This document shows, piece after piece, positions 22,244 through 33,866 of a DNA stretch of 64,000 bases; the stretch's first letter is position 1; the number at the start of each line of letters is the position of its first letter. The notes below the pieces were generated by a model. That model saw nothing but the letters and a program-made list of their open reading frames with translations, ran no database searches and had not been told where the DNA came from. The stretch spans positions 51,304,583 to 51,368,582 of the forward strand of contig CM070874.1 of the NCBI GenBank assembly GCA_036365515.1, written 5' to 3'. Position numbers and translations under genes: made by a program. Source of the stretch: Torymus aiolomorphi (taxonomy: Eukaryota > Arthropoda > Insecta > Hymenoptera > Torymidae).

Positions 22244-23975
22244 ATGGCCCGATCATCGCAATTTGCGGAATCTGCGATACTCAATTGGGCCTATACACAG
22301 CCCGAAGAGGAAATAACGAGGCCATGCAAGCCCTTGGTCTAGAGCAGTCAGATCTGCAGTCAGTAAATATGCTGATAGCGATCAAGTGGCTTATGGGCGA
22401 TTATAGTGCCGCCGATTTCGTGACAGAGCCGGAGCTGTCGGAGCAGCAAGCGTTTGCTAAACGCGAGCAGTCCCGAAGAGCGTTCATCGACTTAACGTTG
22501 ATGAACAAGTCTGGGTCGACTATTGTGGATCCCAATACTGACCCAGACCTTCCGCACCCGTTCATAACGCTCCTTGATGACCCGATAGTGATGCAGAAAC
22601 TCTCGGAGTCTCGGAGGATGAACGCTCCACAACAAGCAAATAATGCAGGGGTGGAGCCAGCGGAAGAGGCAAACGGCCAGGAGGGTTCCAGGACAAAGAT
22701 ATTGAGCTCTGCAGCACCCACCGGGACATCTTCAGCCGAAGCTGAGGGACGGCTTCAACAGCAACAGCTCTAACAGCAACAACTGCAGCAGCAGTAAATG
22801 CAGCAGCAGCAGCAAATACAGCAGCAGCAAATGCAGCAACAGCAGTTGGAGCAACAGCAACGGCAGCAACAGCAACAACAGCAGGAGCAACAGCAGCGGC
22901 AGCAAGTGCTCCTGGAGGAGCAGCGCAGGCAACGACAATGCCAGCGCAACTACAAAGAAGAGTCGTTGTTGGCACGAAATGGGCAGCATGGGTTCTGGCA
23001 GTAATCGCGAAACCCGCCGCAGTCGCAAAACCTAGAGTGACCGCGACAGCGTGAGTCGCGAACCGCCGGGATAGCAGTCGGAGACAATATATTATCGGAG
23101 CAGCTACCTGCGGTGATCAAAACACTCGTCGAAGAGGTTGAAGAGCTTAAAGAGAATGTACGAATACTTCAAGGAGCTCGACATCCAACCTCAAGTACGC
23201 AATTGGAGGGAGTCCAACCCCCAAGCATGGGCCGTAGACGAGGATCACCACATGTGAACTTCCAAGACACGTTCACGTATGCGGAGTTTAACAGCAGCAG
23301 CCCAAGTCTCCAGTCCCCAACAGAGGCTGGGAGGAATAATACCAGAAATTCTTCCCAGCGCCAGACTAGGAATGGTGCGACCCAGGACCTGTCTGAGAGG
23401 CATACGTATTTGCCTCAGCAGACGAACCGTGATGTGGGCCAGATAGTCCGAAAATGGCACATCAGGTTCTCAGGGTCCACAAAGGAGCAGAGCGTCGAGT
23501 ATTCCTAACAAGAATAGAGGAATGCAGAACTCTAGCTAATCTGACACACGACGAGGTGCTTTCGTCGTTGTCAGAGCTCCTGACTGGGGTAGCAGCCACC
23601 TGGTACCGGAGTAACCGTCACACATGGCGATCGTGGCCAGATTTCATAGAGGCCATGACGCACATGTATGGCGGGGAAAGGGGACATCAGAAGCGCGTCA
23701 TGGCGGAAATAAACGCGAGGACTCAAGGCAGAAACGAACTTACGCGTGATTACGTGGTAAATCTACAAGCCATGATCCTAAAGTTGGTTCCGGTACCTAG
23801 CATCGCTCAACAGTTAGACATGTTGCACCGGAACATGCGGTCAGAACTGCAAAAGATGGTAATGCGAAATCAAATTACGGATTACCGAGGGCTCCTGGAC
23901 CTGGCCCGGGAAGCCGAATTAGCGCTCGCGGCAGATAAGGTGTATCACTCGCCACCACCGCCCGAGCGCACGTAA
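22244..23975 (+). pseudogene. Gypsy gag (decayed)
   Basis: Capsid precursor of the element. I chose ATG 22244 for its strong context (ACCATGG). Its frame is open for about 25 codons, then shifts near 22300-22325 to the frame that continues MQALGLEQSDLQSV. A Gln-rich stretch at 22750-22900 holds two TAA codons (22771 and 22795). Coding is degraded at 23005-23110, resumes with an EEVEELKENVRILQ heptad-like segment (23116 on), and shifts frame again near 23500. The capsid-like core follows: VRKWHIRFSG before the shift, then LTRIEECR, GVAATWYR and YVVNLQAMILKL. It ends at TAA 23973-23975. At least two frameshifts and two stops rule out function. Confidence 0.8.
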
Positions 23976-24586
23976 ATGGCAGAATTTGCCTACGTGCCAA
24001 CTGAGCCGTCCACGGATCAGCGGAAAAAGCAGAGTCCAAGCGTGGCGGCGATGGGGCACTAACAGCACGAGCCTCGAGAGAGCCTCGAGGCTCCGTGGGG
24101 TCATGGCCGAATGCTTATCGGCCTTGACAAAGAAAGGCACCGACGAGAAGAAAGGGCAAAAGCCTAGCCCGCCGCCAACCAGAAAACCTAAAAAGAAGGG
24201 TAACTGGGAAAATAGGCGGCGGGAGGGCGGGCAAAGTACAAACCAGCCTAGTGGGGGTAGTAGCTCGATCCACCAGGCTAGGCCGCAAAGTCCAAGAAAT
24301 AACGGACCTCCACAAAGGCAAGAGTATCGAAGGGAACCCGGATATGAGCAAAAGGGTGGCAACAAGCCCAATGCTGCCGGAAACCAACAGGGAAACGGCC
24401 AGGGGGGCCGGTAAACACGACCACATACCCGCCCCCAGCTCTCTCACCAGAGACCGAGGGTAACTCGGTCCAATCGTCTGGAGTGGAGAGCGAAGAAGTG
24501 CCCGTGATTCAACCGAATGAAGTCAACCAAGAAACTTGCTCGCGATGGTGGCTTCAAGTAGGTGTAGCCGGTAGAGGTTACGAGCA
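23976..24586 (+). pseudogene. Decayed gag-pol junction, no zinc knuckle seen
   Basis: This region should hold nucleocapsid and the start of pol. A basic, Pro-, Gly- and Gln-rich frame (to 24414) with KKKGNWENRRREGG is visible, but no CCHC knuckle. The frame is broken by a stop at 24572-24574 just upstream of the protease motif. Confidence 0.5.
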
Positions 24587-27500
24587 CTCTTCGATACAGG
24601 AGCTTCCTGGACTGGGATGAATTCTATAGGCCTACAGTTCGCTACGGCCTGTGGAAAAGAGTTAATCCCAGCTAGCGGCCTAACGGCACGAGTGGCAAAC
24701 GGGCAAAGCATAGCAGTGGTTGGCTATGTGTATCTGCCCATGGTCGTGACTGGCGTGTGCAAAGAAGTGCGCGTCGCAATAATGCCAGATCTAGATACGG
24801 AGTGCTACTTGGGGGTAAACTTCATTAAGAAGTTTAGCGCTATCTTAGACCCCACAGATAACACGCTGCATCTCAAGGATGACGATGCAAGCGTAAAGTT
24901 AGAAGTAGCAGCCATAACCGCAAACAACACCGTGTCCGTATCAGCTATAGGGTTGGCGGATCCAACAGAAGAACAGCGCAAAGAGATAGAAGCTTTAGTA
25001 GCTCAGCTGATCGGTAGCAGCCTGGCACCACTAGGGTGTACTTCGTGGATCGAGCATGCAATAGACGTCGGATCTACAAGACCCATTAAACAGAAGTACT
25101 ACCCTGTATCTCAGAAACTCGAGGAAGGGATGCACAAACAGGTGGAGGAAATGTTAGTCGCGGGAATAATAGAACCCTCGACAAGTGGCTGGTCAAGCCC
25201 AGTGGTAATGTTACGCAAGTCAAACGGGAAGTTCCGTTTCTGCGTGGACTTCAGAAACGTGAACGCAGCGTCAAGGCCAGACGCGTACCCGTTACCATAC
25301 ATGGAAAGCATCTTGTGCAAACTGCAGAAAGCGCGATACATCTCCACGTTGGATTTAAGCAGTGCGTACCACCAGATACCACTTAGTCCGGAGTCCAAAG
25401 AGACTACGGCCTTCACCGTGCCAGGCAAAGGGCTTTTCTAATTTACGAGAATGCCCTACGGTCTTTCGTATGCCGGAGCGTCCTTCCAGAGGCTGATTGA
25501 CAAAGTCATCGGCCCCGAACTCGAACCTTTTGCTTACTCATATCTCGACGATATAATAATAGTTACAGAGACATTCGAGGAGCATAAAGAGGTTCTAAAA
25601 AGAGTTCTGGACAGGATACAGGACGCGGGCCTCACAATAAATCACGAGAAGAGCGTCTTCTGTCGCGATGAGGTCCAATATCCCGGGGTCATAGTAAATA
25701 GAGATGGTTTTAAGCCAGACCCCGAGAAAATAAAGCCCATTATGGAGTATCCGGTGCCGAAAAACCTCCGTCAGCTGAGACGCTTCTTAGGAATGGCCTC
25801 GTGGTATAGAAAGTTTTTATCCAACTTCGCCACAATTGCTGAACCACTGACCGAATTAACGAAAAAGGATCGGAAATATGAGTGGTCAACGGCACAAGCA
25901 GAGGCCTTCCAAAAGCTAAAAGCGCTAGTAGCTTCTGCACCGATTCTACACAGACCGGTATCTAACGCGCAGTTCGTGGTGCAAACTGACGCAAGCGATA
26001 CAGGTCTGGGAGCGGTGCTATACCAAATAATTGACGGCGATGAAAGAGTCCTAGAGTTCGCGAGTCGAACTCTGAGCGCAGCCGAGAGGAATTATAGCGT
26101 GACGGAAAGAGAATGTCTAGCAATTCTCTGGGCAATTAAGTTCCGTCCGTATATAGAGGCCTACGACTTCAAGGTTATCACGGACCATAGCAGCTTGAAG
26201 TGGCTCCGTGATCTCCAAAACCCGACCGGCAGGTTAGCTAGGTGGGCTTTGGAGCTGCAGAACCACAGTTTCACGGTCGAACATCGAAAGGACTCGTTGA
26301 ACAATGTCCCAGATGCCCTTTCACGGATGTTCGAGGAAGAAGAGCCAGCGGTCACCGCGTTAGAGCTCGAGTGCGATACAAACGACCACTGGTACCTCAA
26401 GATCGTGAAAGAGGTTCAACAGCAGCCGCGAGACTTCCCCACGTTCAAGCTGGCGGGGGAGAGACTGTACAAGTACAACCCTAATGAAGTCATAGACGAG
26501 TCTCTCGGCGACGACGATGCATGGAAGTTAGCAGTCCCTCACGAAAAGCGACGCGAAGTACTGAGAGAATGCCATGACTTTCCAACTGCTGGGCACTTGG
26601 GCCGCGAGAAAACTCTAGAGAGAGTAAGGCGGAAGTATTATTGGCCACACATGTCTCGAGATGTGGACAGATACGTGAACCAGTGCCAAATTTGCCAGCA
26701 GTGCAAAGTCGAACAGCGCGCTCCAGCAGGATTCATGGGACGTCGTATAACACAGCGTCCATGGCAAATCGTGGCCAGCGACATTATGGGACCCCTCCCT
26801 AAAATCAAGCACGGCCACGGATACATTCTCATCTTCCAGGACCTGTTCACACGCTGGATCGAAGTAATTCCGATAAAAAGGGCAGATGGCAAATCGGTGA
26901 TAAAAGGGCTCAACGAACGAGTATGTCTGCGGTTCAGAGTCCCCAAGGTGTTTCTCTCCGATAATGGGACTGAATTTAAGAATGCACCCTTAGAGGCATT
27001 CTTAAAGGAGAGAAACGTGCATCACACGTTTACACCACCATATCACCCTCAAGCCAATCCCGTCGAGCGTGTGAACCGAACGGTGAAGACCATGATCATG
27101 TCTTACGCTGAGGAGAATCACCGGTCCTGGGATGAGCATCTGAACGAGCTGGCGTTCGCGTATAATACGGCAGAACACAGCTCTACCAAGATAAGCCCTG
27201 CCATGCTCATTTACGGCTGACAGCCTGATCCACCGAAGACACTAAGGCGGGAGGAAGACAGGTTAGCCGAAAAGCAAGGCCAGCAAGAGGCGATAAATAA
27301 TTGGGTGGCGCGCATGGACAAGCTCCGCGAATTGCACGTTCGGGCGGCGGCCGACGCGCAAGCGGAGCAGGCGAGACAAGCCAAATATTATGACGCTCAT
27401 CGTCGACCTCCAGAATTCTGTCTAGGCGATCGTGTATGGAGAGAGAATAAGGTACTATCCTCAGCAGCTGAGGGGATTTCTGCCAAATTAGCCCCGAAGT

Positions 27501-27958
27501 ACGCGGGGCCCTACACGATTGTGAATATTCTAGGCGAAAACACCTATGAGATCCAAGGTGAGGATGGTCGAACGTTCAGTCTCGTCCATGCGCAGCAACT
27601 CAAGCGATACGTCTCCGCAGAAGAGCCCAAAAACTACTTGGACAAAAGTAGTCAAGAAGTAGCCCAGTCGCTACCACCGAGGGACTCTTCAGCCGAACGT
27701 AATGTGCCAGCGGGCAACAGAGTTAGCCAGAGGAATGTAGAGCCTCGGGCGACGGCTAAGAGGCGCGGTCCACCTCGTAAGACCGCGCTGTTAGTTAGGC
27801 CAGGAAAGCGTGCGAGCGTCGGCCGACCTACGCGTGCGGTCGATCCAACAGAGTCCAAGCGAGGCCCAGGGAGGCCAAAGGGCTCGAAGAAGAAGCCTGC
27901 ACCTACCAATGTCGGGCCAATTAGCCCCCGTCGAACCCGAGCGTCCGAAAAGCGCTAA
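24587..27958 (+). pseudogene. Gypsy pol: protease, RT, RNase H, integrase (two in-frame stops)
   Basis: Replication polyprotein. In order: aspartic protease LFDTGAS (24587-24607); RT with STLDLSSAYHQIPL, MPYGLSYAGASFQRL and the catalytic YLDD (25541-25552); RNase H with QTDASDTGLG, ERECLAILW and ITDHSSLKWL; integrase with an H-H-C-C zinc region (HDFPTAGH to CQICQQC, about 26573-26703) and the acidic triad in ASDIMG (about 26776), LSDNGTEF (about 26958) and NPVERV (about 27060). A chromatin-binding AT-hook-like RGPGRPKG lies near the C-terminus (27860-27883). The frame is one continuous reading phase, broken only by TAA 25439-25441 (between GKGLF and FTRMPYG, where the family has Gln) and TGA 27218-27220 (after LIYG). 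All catalytic residues I could place are present. Confidence 0.92.
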
Positions 27959-28764
27959 CTGTGTCGTCCAGAAATTGTGCCGTCCGTACTAACCCGTGTT
28001 CGTCCTTGTTTTCCGATCCTCAGTCTCACCAATCTCCGGGGTCAATTTACCTGTTGCAGGATATGCAGGACCTGACTCCAGAAATAGCAGAGACGGCGAA
28101 GAAGGTGATTGCAGGATTAATCCAGTGCAACCCTGACCCCGCCGTCATTGACTTCCTGGAGCAGGTATAGACGGGGTGACACAGGCATAGACGCGGTGAC
28201 ACAGGCACCACCGCCAGTGGAAGAGCCCTCCACACTTGTCATAGAGGAGTTAGAGGCGCCGGAACCAAGAAGGGGACTTTCGGGACCAACCGACGCAGGC
28301 GTTGGCCCGTCCCCGCTCCGGCGACCTAATTCTCCGAAGGAGCAGCGGGAGAAGAGAGGGGCTCGGCCAGAAGAAGCACCAGTCGAGCCGATTGGTGCCG
28401 GCCGAGTTCCCGAAGAGGAGGCGGCTCGAGCCCATCATTGTGCGCCGGAAGTTGACGCCGGCGCGGCTCGAGCCGCACAAGGAAAAGAAGGAGATGCTCC
28501 AACCCAGGCCCCAAAAGGAGCACCGATCGATGGAGTCGGTGCAGCCTGGGTCCCGGTGGAGCAGGCTCTAGAGGAGGCGCGGCGCCTCAGCAAGTCCTCG
28601 CGCGCTGCGGAGGACGCTGCCCTGGCAGCACTGGAGGATTTTCTCCAGTGCCACGGTGAGGCCGGCGAGCGGCAAGCCGGCAAATGGGTCGGAATGGCCC
28701 AAGGCCGGCGAGAAGAGCTCGCGGCCGCCGCAGAGGCCAGGGCCGCCAGGATGCGCCGCGCCGC

Positions 28765-29536
28765 ACAGTGTTCTATTTTGAAAAAAATGGACAAAATGAA
28801 ATATCTCGCGAACGGATATCGATAGCCGGATGAATCCAACTGCATTTTAAAGTTGAAGTAATTATCAATAAAGGAAAAATAGTCCAGTACTGATCATTTG
28901 ACCCTGTGACCTTGGAAATGAAAAATGAAAGTCGAATAAATAACGTATTTTCGGCTTTTTCATTGTAGACTTTCTAGCTATCAATTTTTTCGATCAAAAA
29001 AATATGTACTCCTGTAGTGTTTGATGCAAGGAATCCGAATTTGAGGTCGGAATTGTCCTATCGTACACCAATTTGTTTTTAAATCTGAAAACTCCATAAA
29101 AAATACGAAAAATTCCCCCTGAAAAAATGGAGCATTATTGAGTAATTTGGACTTCAAATTCGGATTCAGCGAATCAAAATACATGGGTACATAAATACAA
29201 TTATGGAGTTTTCAGCTTTAAAAACAAATTGGTGTGCGATAGGACAATTCTGACATCAAATTCGGATTCCTTGCATCAAACACTACAGGAGTACATATTT
29301 TTTTGATCGAAAAAATTGATAGCCAGAAAGTCTACAATGAAGAAGCCGAAAATACGTTATTTATTTGACTTTCATTTTTCATTTCCAAAGTCACAGGGTC
29401 AAATGATCAGTACTGGACTATTTTCTCTTTATTGTATATTACTTCAACTTTAAAATGCAGTTGGATTCATCCGGCTATCGATATCCGTTCGCGATATATT
29501 TCATTTTGTCCATTTTTTTTCAAAATAGAACACTGT
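28765..29536. mobile_element. Foldback MITE inserted in gypsy ORF3
   Basis: 772 bp, ends ACAGTGTTCTATTTTGAAAA and TTTTCAAAATAGAACACTGT, flanked by GCGCCGC at 28758-28764 and 29537-29543. The arms pair over most of their length around a centre near 29150. The duplication could be read as 5 bp (CGCCG) if the terminal C and G belong to the element. No coding. Confidence 0.9.
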
Positions 29537-29732
29537 GCGCCGCCTTGCAGAAGGAGGAGGAGGCTCGTCTGGCACGTGCGCAGGAGCGCATGGAAGAGGC
29601 CAGGCAAGCCAGGGAAAAGGCGGAGGAGACGGCGCGTCGGGCCAAAGAAGAGGCCCAGCATCGTCTCCTACGCGAAGAGGAGCGCCTCCAAAGGGCGCTC
29701 GAAGAGGAGCAGGCGGCCCGGGAGGCGTTAAA

Positions 29733-30427
29733 TACGGAAGCCCGGTTGGTTCACGTCCGACCATGCGAATAAGACCGAGCGAGCGAGCGAGCGAGCGTGC
29801 GCTATCTTGCTATGTGCTAAACTGCTAATATAATTTTTGGAGTATGCGCAGCCGCGCAGTGCTGCCACTTTTCTGAAAGCTTGAGTTTTGACAAATTCAA
29901 ATCATAACCTTAATCGTAACCCGGTTGGTTCACGTCCGACGATGCGAATAAGACCGAGCGAGCGAGCGAGCGAGCGAGCGTGCGTTATCTTGCTATGTGC
30001 TAATATAATTTTTTGAGTATGCGCAGCCGAGCAGTGCTGCCACTTCTCTAAAAGCTTGATTTTGACTGCGAGAAAAGAAAAAGCAAGCACATCTGCGCGT
30101 ATCTTGATGAGTTTTTCTTCTCTATATCTACAACAAAATTGCATAATTATTACAGGCAAGATAATTTTTAATAGTTAATTTTGTATCATTTAGTAAGTGT
30201 ATCATTTAGTACATGTGCAATTTGATATTGTAGAGAAATAGAAATTAAATGCACCTGTATAGCTTAGAATTTAAGGTTATGATTTGAATTTGTCAAAACT
30301 CAAGCTTTCAGAAAAGTGGCAGCACTGCGCGGCTGAACATACTTCAAAAATTATATTAGCACATAGCAAGATAGCGCACGCTCGGTCTTATTCGCATGGT
30401 CGGACGTGAACCAACCGGGCTTCCGTA
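29733..30427. mobile_element. Second MITE inserted in gypsy ORF3
   Basis: 695 bp, ends TACGGAAGCCCGGTTGG and CCAACCGGGCTTCCGTA, flanked by GTTAAA at 29727-29732 and 30428-30433. The left side is internally duplicated: CCCGGTTGGTTCACGTCCGA restarts at about 29921, each copy followed by GAGC repeats. The right end carries the inverted copy. No coding. Confidence 0.9.
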
Positions 30428-30548
30428 GTTAAATGCACAGGCGCTTCCCCGGTGCTTCATGTGTGGCGAGCTTGGGGTAAAGAAGTTGAAGCACTGCCCC
30501 AACCAAGCTCGCCACAAGGGGCGCCGGACTTACTCCCAGGCCAGCTGA

Positions 30549-30760
30549 AGAGGGCTAAGCCCCGAAGGGATTCTTTTTTTTTCTTGTTTTTTTTAATAAA
30601 AATTAAAAAAAAAGATAATGGGTGACTCCGCTTCTTATACTTCCCTTGTCCCAAATTCCTTCCCGAAAGGCTCCACCGAATTAACCTTATTTTCAGGTAC
30701 AACGACGGCCATGGATGGTAGAGCTGCTCGCGGTCCCCTAAGCAGCGTCTGGCGGGGGGG
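30549..30760 (+). other. Gypsy 3' untranslated region and polypurine tract
   Basis: Non-coding DNA with A/T homopolymers, ending in GGCGGGGGG directly before the 3' LTR. The G-rich run is the expected primer for plus-strand synthesis. Confidence 0.7.
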
Positions 30761-31833
30761 TGTAACGCGTGCGCGAGTTAGGTAATTCGAGATTCGAATT
30801 ACCCGCGCCGAGCAGGCATGCTCACCGGGGGCGCGAGCGCGCGAGCATCCTGACCGGATTAGAACGGTCTCGCGACGCGTAATATGCCCGTCACGTACCC
30901 GCGAAGCTGCTACACGGCTTTATAGGAGTCACGCCAGCCATCTTCGTGTCTACCATCGTGCCGAGAACTTCTCTCCAGTGTGTCTCTAAAAAGTTACCTC
31001 ATCCGCGCCGTCCTAGCTTTTTATAGTTATCGCGAGTGTAGTGGAGGCGTCGAGTAGGGTGTGTACGTGCGAAAGAGAGACAGAGAGAGAGAGCGATCCC
31101 GAGCCGCGTGAGCCGCACGAGACTGCGAGCGACGAGCCGGCAGCCAGCCCGCCTGCCGACCCAATACAGCGAGCAAGAGAGAGAGAGAGAGAGCGCAACT
31201 GCTGTGCGAGCGATAGGGAGCGAGAGAGAGTCGAGTGCACCGGCTGCTCCTTCCTAACGTAAGTTTTCTACTCTCCTCTCGCGGGTTTATTGTAAAGGCT
31301 CGCACGGAAATCGCCCCGTGCAAGCTTTCTGTGCCGTGTACGTGCGGGTGTGTGTCAGCCGGCCGTACTTTAACACCGCGCGCGAGAGTAGCAGCTTCGC
31401 CGCGCGCCGTATGGTTCGCGCATTTGAATCTTAACGGTCGCGCACGAACTAACTCATTTGTTCTAATCAGCACGTGCGTTGTGCTTGTAGTTCTTAATGA
31501 TTTTAATATACTGTGATATCTAGTTACTCGTCGCGTTGTTCATTACAACCTGTCCTTCTCTCGGATACCGCCGCCTCCGCGGGAAAACGACTCCGCCGGT
31601 CGTTTTCATATCTGAGCATAGCGGCCGCGCGCTTTACTCTTCGAGCACGTGCTTTTCACTCAGCGATCCAATTAGTTGGAAAGCGAAGTTCGTGTGCAAT
31701 CTTCGCGTTGTTTTCGGGATTCCAGGAGCAGATCCCCGGGCAAGTCATTTTAGTCTGACACCCGTGGCACCGTGTTCTAGGGCATCGCTGGCCTGTGGCT
31801 TGTTGGGATTTTCCCCCACTAGCCATCCTGTTA
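30761..31833 (+). repeat. Complete 3' LTR
   Basis: About 1073 bp, starting TGTAAC. The 5' remnant ends GTTACA, giving the usual inverted LTR ends; this copy stops at GTTA. It contains GA-rich runs (31075-31215), GC-rich DNA, and a TAACGTAAGT splice-donor-like site near 31255. Confidence 0.88.
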
Positions 31834-32904
31834 GAAAACATTAATATAAAGATAAAAAATAAATAATATAATTTATGGATGGTATTTTTGACAAAAATAA
31901 AAATTTGAATTTAAAACTTATATAATAGTTAAGTTGGCACCATAACAACCTGACGTATTAACGACAGCTTCTCACAGCTCACTCCTTTATTGTAAGCTGA
32001 TTTTAACCTATATAAAAGTCCGCAAGCAATGTAAACATGCACAGCTGTCATTTCATATAAACACTGTGATATCAACATCAGCACCTTTTTGATACAAAGT
32101 GTTGTTCTTAATTTTCATTGTTTCCAATGAATTTGGGAGTAAACATTTAGTTTATTATAATACGTAAAGGTATTTTAAATAAGTTTTTAGAAGTGTTTAA
32201 ATAATGCGAGTGACAGTAAATTAAAGTTTTAGAAATAGCTTTTAGTACTTGAACTTTTATTGGAAACTTTATACTTAAAATAACAGGGATTGATACTAAA
32301 GAAAAATTAAGTCTATACTGACAATTACAAAAAACATTTAGTGTACAGATTTAAATCAACTTATAAAGGAAGCGAAAGATATGCTATTGTGCAGAAAAAT
32401 GTTATGGAACCTTCGCTTCTGCCAGAAAGCTACTATTATCAGCTATCGCCTGAATCTCACTATGATATAATTGACATTGTATTTTCTGAAGTTAAAACAG
32501 TTATGCACTGCAATAAATATGTATCAGTCGTATTCTCTTTATTAAGTAATAATATTATATGTGAAAAAGAATAATGAAGAACAAGTAAAGAAGTTCACCC
32601 TATCAGACATTAAAAGAAGATCAATATAGGAGTGTTGCAGCGACAAAAATTTTTCTTAAGCATTTGGCTATGGCGATACTGGCATGAAGGATTTTGAATT
32701 CCTCAACACATTCTTTATTTACCTCAGTATATGTATAAGAATCTAATATATGTGATAAAGATTATTAAAAACATGTGGATTTAAAAGCACCAAAGGATCT
32801 ACATGTTTAACCACTTAACAAACTTGACTGACTGATGTAGATATGACTGTTACGCGTGCTCATAGTTTACAAGTTTGATGGACCGTATACTGAGGTACCA
32901 GAAT
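31834..32904 (+). other. AT-rich DNA with one copy of a dispersed gene-like repeat
   Basis: The frame at 32341-32574 (77 codons) includes ESHYDIIDIVFSEVKTVMHC. The same decayed protein-like segment recurs in DNA at about 36225-36300, 36545-36600 and, in antisense, 39985-40075. It is therefore a repeated fragment, possibly of an old transposon or duplicated gene. I do not recognise the protein. Confidence 0.45.
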
Positions 32905-33703
32905 ATTTATTTTATTAAGGTAGCGGACATCAAACGAACCAATAATTGTAAAAAATTATTATTGCTTTCTTGCAAACGTTTCGGGAGCGTTTGTATATTC
33001 CCCTCTTCAGGGCTACAACCAAGATACGCAGAAACATTTAAAAAATATGTACAAAAAATTTTTTTACAAAAGTTGTAGTCAAGTCATAAATTTATATAAC
33101 ATTTACCATAGTAGACAATATCAATTAAACATGTTGGTCGATCCTATTGCAAAGAACAATACATTGGCTACACGAAACACTAGAGAAATGTTATGAAATA
33201 TAAAATGAGCGAAAATATAAAATGAACAAAAAACGGAAATAGTGAATAAATTAAATTAAAAGCAAACACAACTCACAACCAACTTTTGTGTCGATTAATC
33301 ATGCTGATATCGGATCGGTCGAGCGTCGTCTCCTATAAATCAACTACAACTAAGAGAGCAAGTGAAAATTATTTAATTAGAAAGGATAGGGAAATTCTGA
33401 AAAATGGTCATGGGAGGAGGGGAGGGGGAGGGGGCAGGAGTATTTGCAATAGGATCGACCAACATGTTTAATTGATATTGTTTACTATGGTAAATGTTAT
33501 ATAACTTTATGACTTGACTACAACTTTTGTAAAAAAATGTTTTGAACATATTTTTTAAATGTTTCTGCGTATCTTGGTTGTAGCCCTGAAGAGGGGAGTA
33601 TACAAACGCTTCCGAAACGTTGGCAAGAAAGCAATAATAATTTTTTACAACTATTGGTTCGTTTGATGTCCGCTACCTTAATAAAATACATACACCACGA
33701 ACG
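32905..33703. mobile_element. Inverted pair with degenerate hammerhead-like cores (Penelope tail?)
   Basis: 32905-33160 and 33448-33703 are reverse complements separated by about 287 bp that includes a G-rich AGGGGAGGGGGAGGG tract. Each arm contains CTGAAGAG, then 19 nt, then CGAAACGTT: plus strand 33586-33622, minus strand 32977-33010. That resembles a hammerhead core with the essential T of CTGATGAG changed to A. Both arms keep a matching open frame of about 50 codons. A head-to-head pair of Penelope-like tails is one explanation. Confidence 0.5.
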
Positions 33704-33866
33704 TACACTCAACTATACCAGAATATTTGTTCTAAATGTAAAATATTTTGAGCTAAAAACAATACTTTTTTGTATTTCAGGATAGAGATGGAGTTAAGAA
33801 ATAAAGAAGAAGAAATAAAGAAGTATTTTAGTAATTTTATCTTTAAAGCTGTTTTCTACATAATGT

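Larger units (their letters stand above)
28063..30548 (+). pseudogene. Third ORF of the gypsy element, split by two insertions
   Basis: A coding region downstream of integrase with no retroviral envelope features. It opens at ATG 28063, directly after TTTACCTGTTGCAG, a plausible 3' splice site that would allow a subgenomic mRNA. The first part (MQDLTPEIAETAKK) ends at TAG 28168-28170 beside a short tandem duplication (GGTGACACAGGC twice), after which the frame shifts. The second part, to 28764, is Ala, Glu, Arg and Pro rich. The third part (29544-29732) is a strongly charged coiled-coil-like run of E, A, R and Q. The fourth (30434-30548) has C-F-M-C, then H-C (30453-30497), a zinc-knuckle-like CX2CX10HC, then a basic tail and TGA. 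Both MITE insertion points keep phase when one duplication copy and the insert are discounted. Function unknown; possibly a second nucleic-acid-binding protein. Confidence 0.6.
21126..31833 (+). mobile_element. Ty3/gypsy LTR retrotransposon, 5' LTR truncated, with two nested MITEs
   Basis: The order is LTR remnant, primer-binding site, gag, pol (protease, RT, RNase H, integrase), a third ORF, polypurine tract and a complete 3' LTR. The integrase lies after RT, as in Ty3/gypsy and not Ty1/copia. Without the MITEs and their duplications the element is about 9.2 kb. Gag is decayed, pol has two in-frame stops, and ORF3 is split. It belongs to the Metaviridae in virus taxonomy and is an inactive genomic copy. 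Confidence 0.92.

Noticed and set aside
22732..23028. Leu-rich minus-strand frame
   Set aside because: Complement of the CAG-rich Gln stretch in gypsy gag.
29741..29760. GGTTCACGTCC as a tRNA B box
   Set aside because: It lies in the terminal repeat of a MITE, occurs several times, and no cloverleaf can be built around it.
31041..31516. Overlapping long frames on both strands in GC-rich DNA
   Set aside because: They lie inside the gypsy 3' LTR and are not conserved coding.
30761..31833. Retroviral envelope gene near the 3' LTR
   Set aside because: The ORF after integrase has no signal peptide, membrane segment or furin-type site; its content is coiled coil plus Cys/His cluster.
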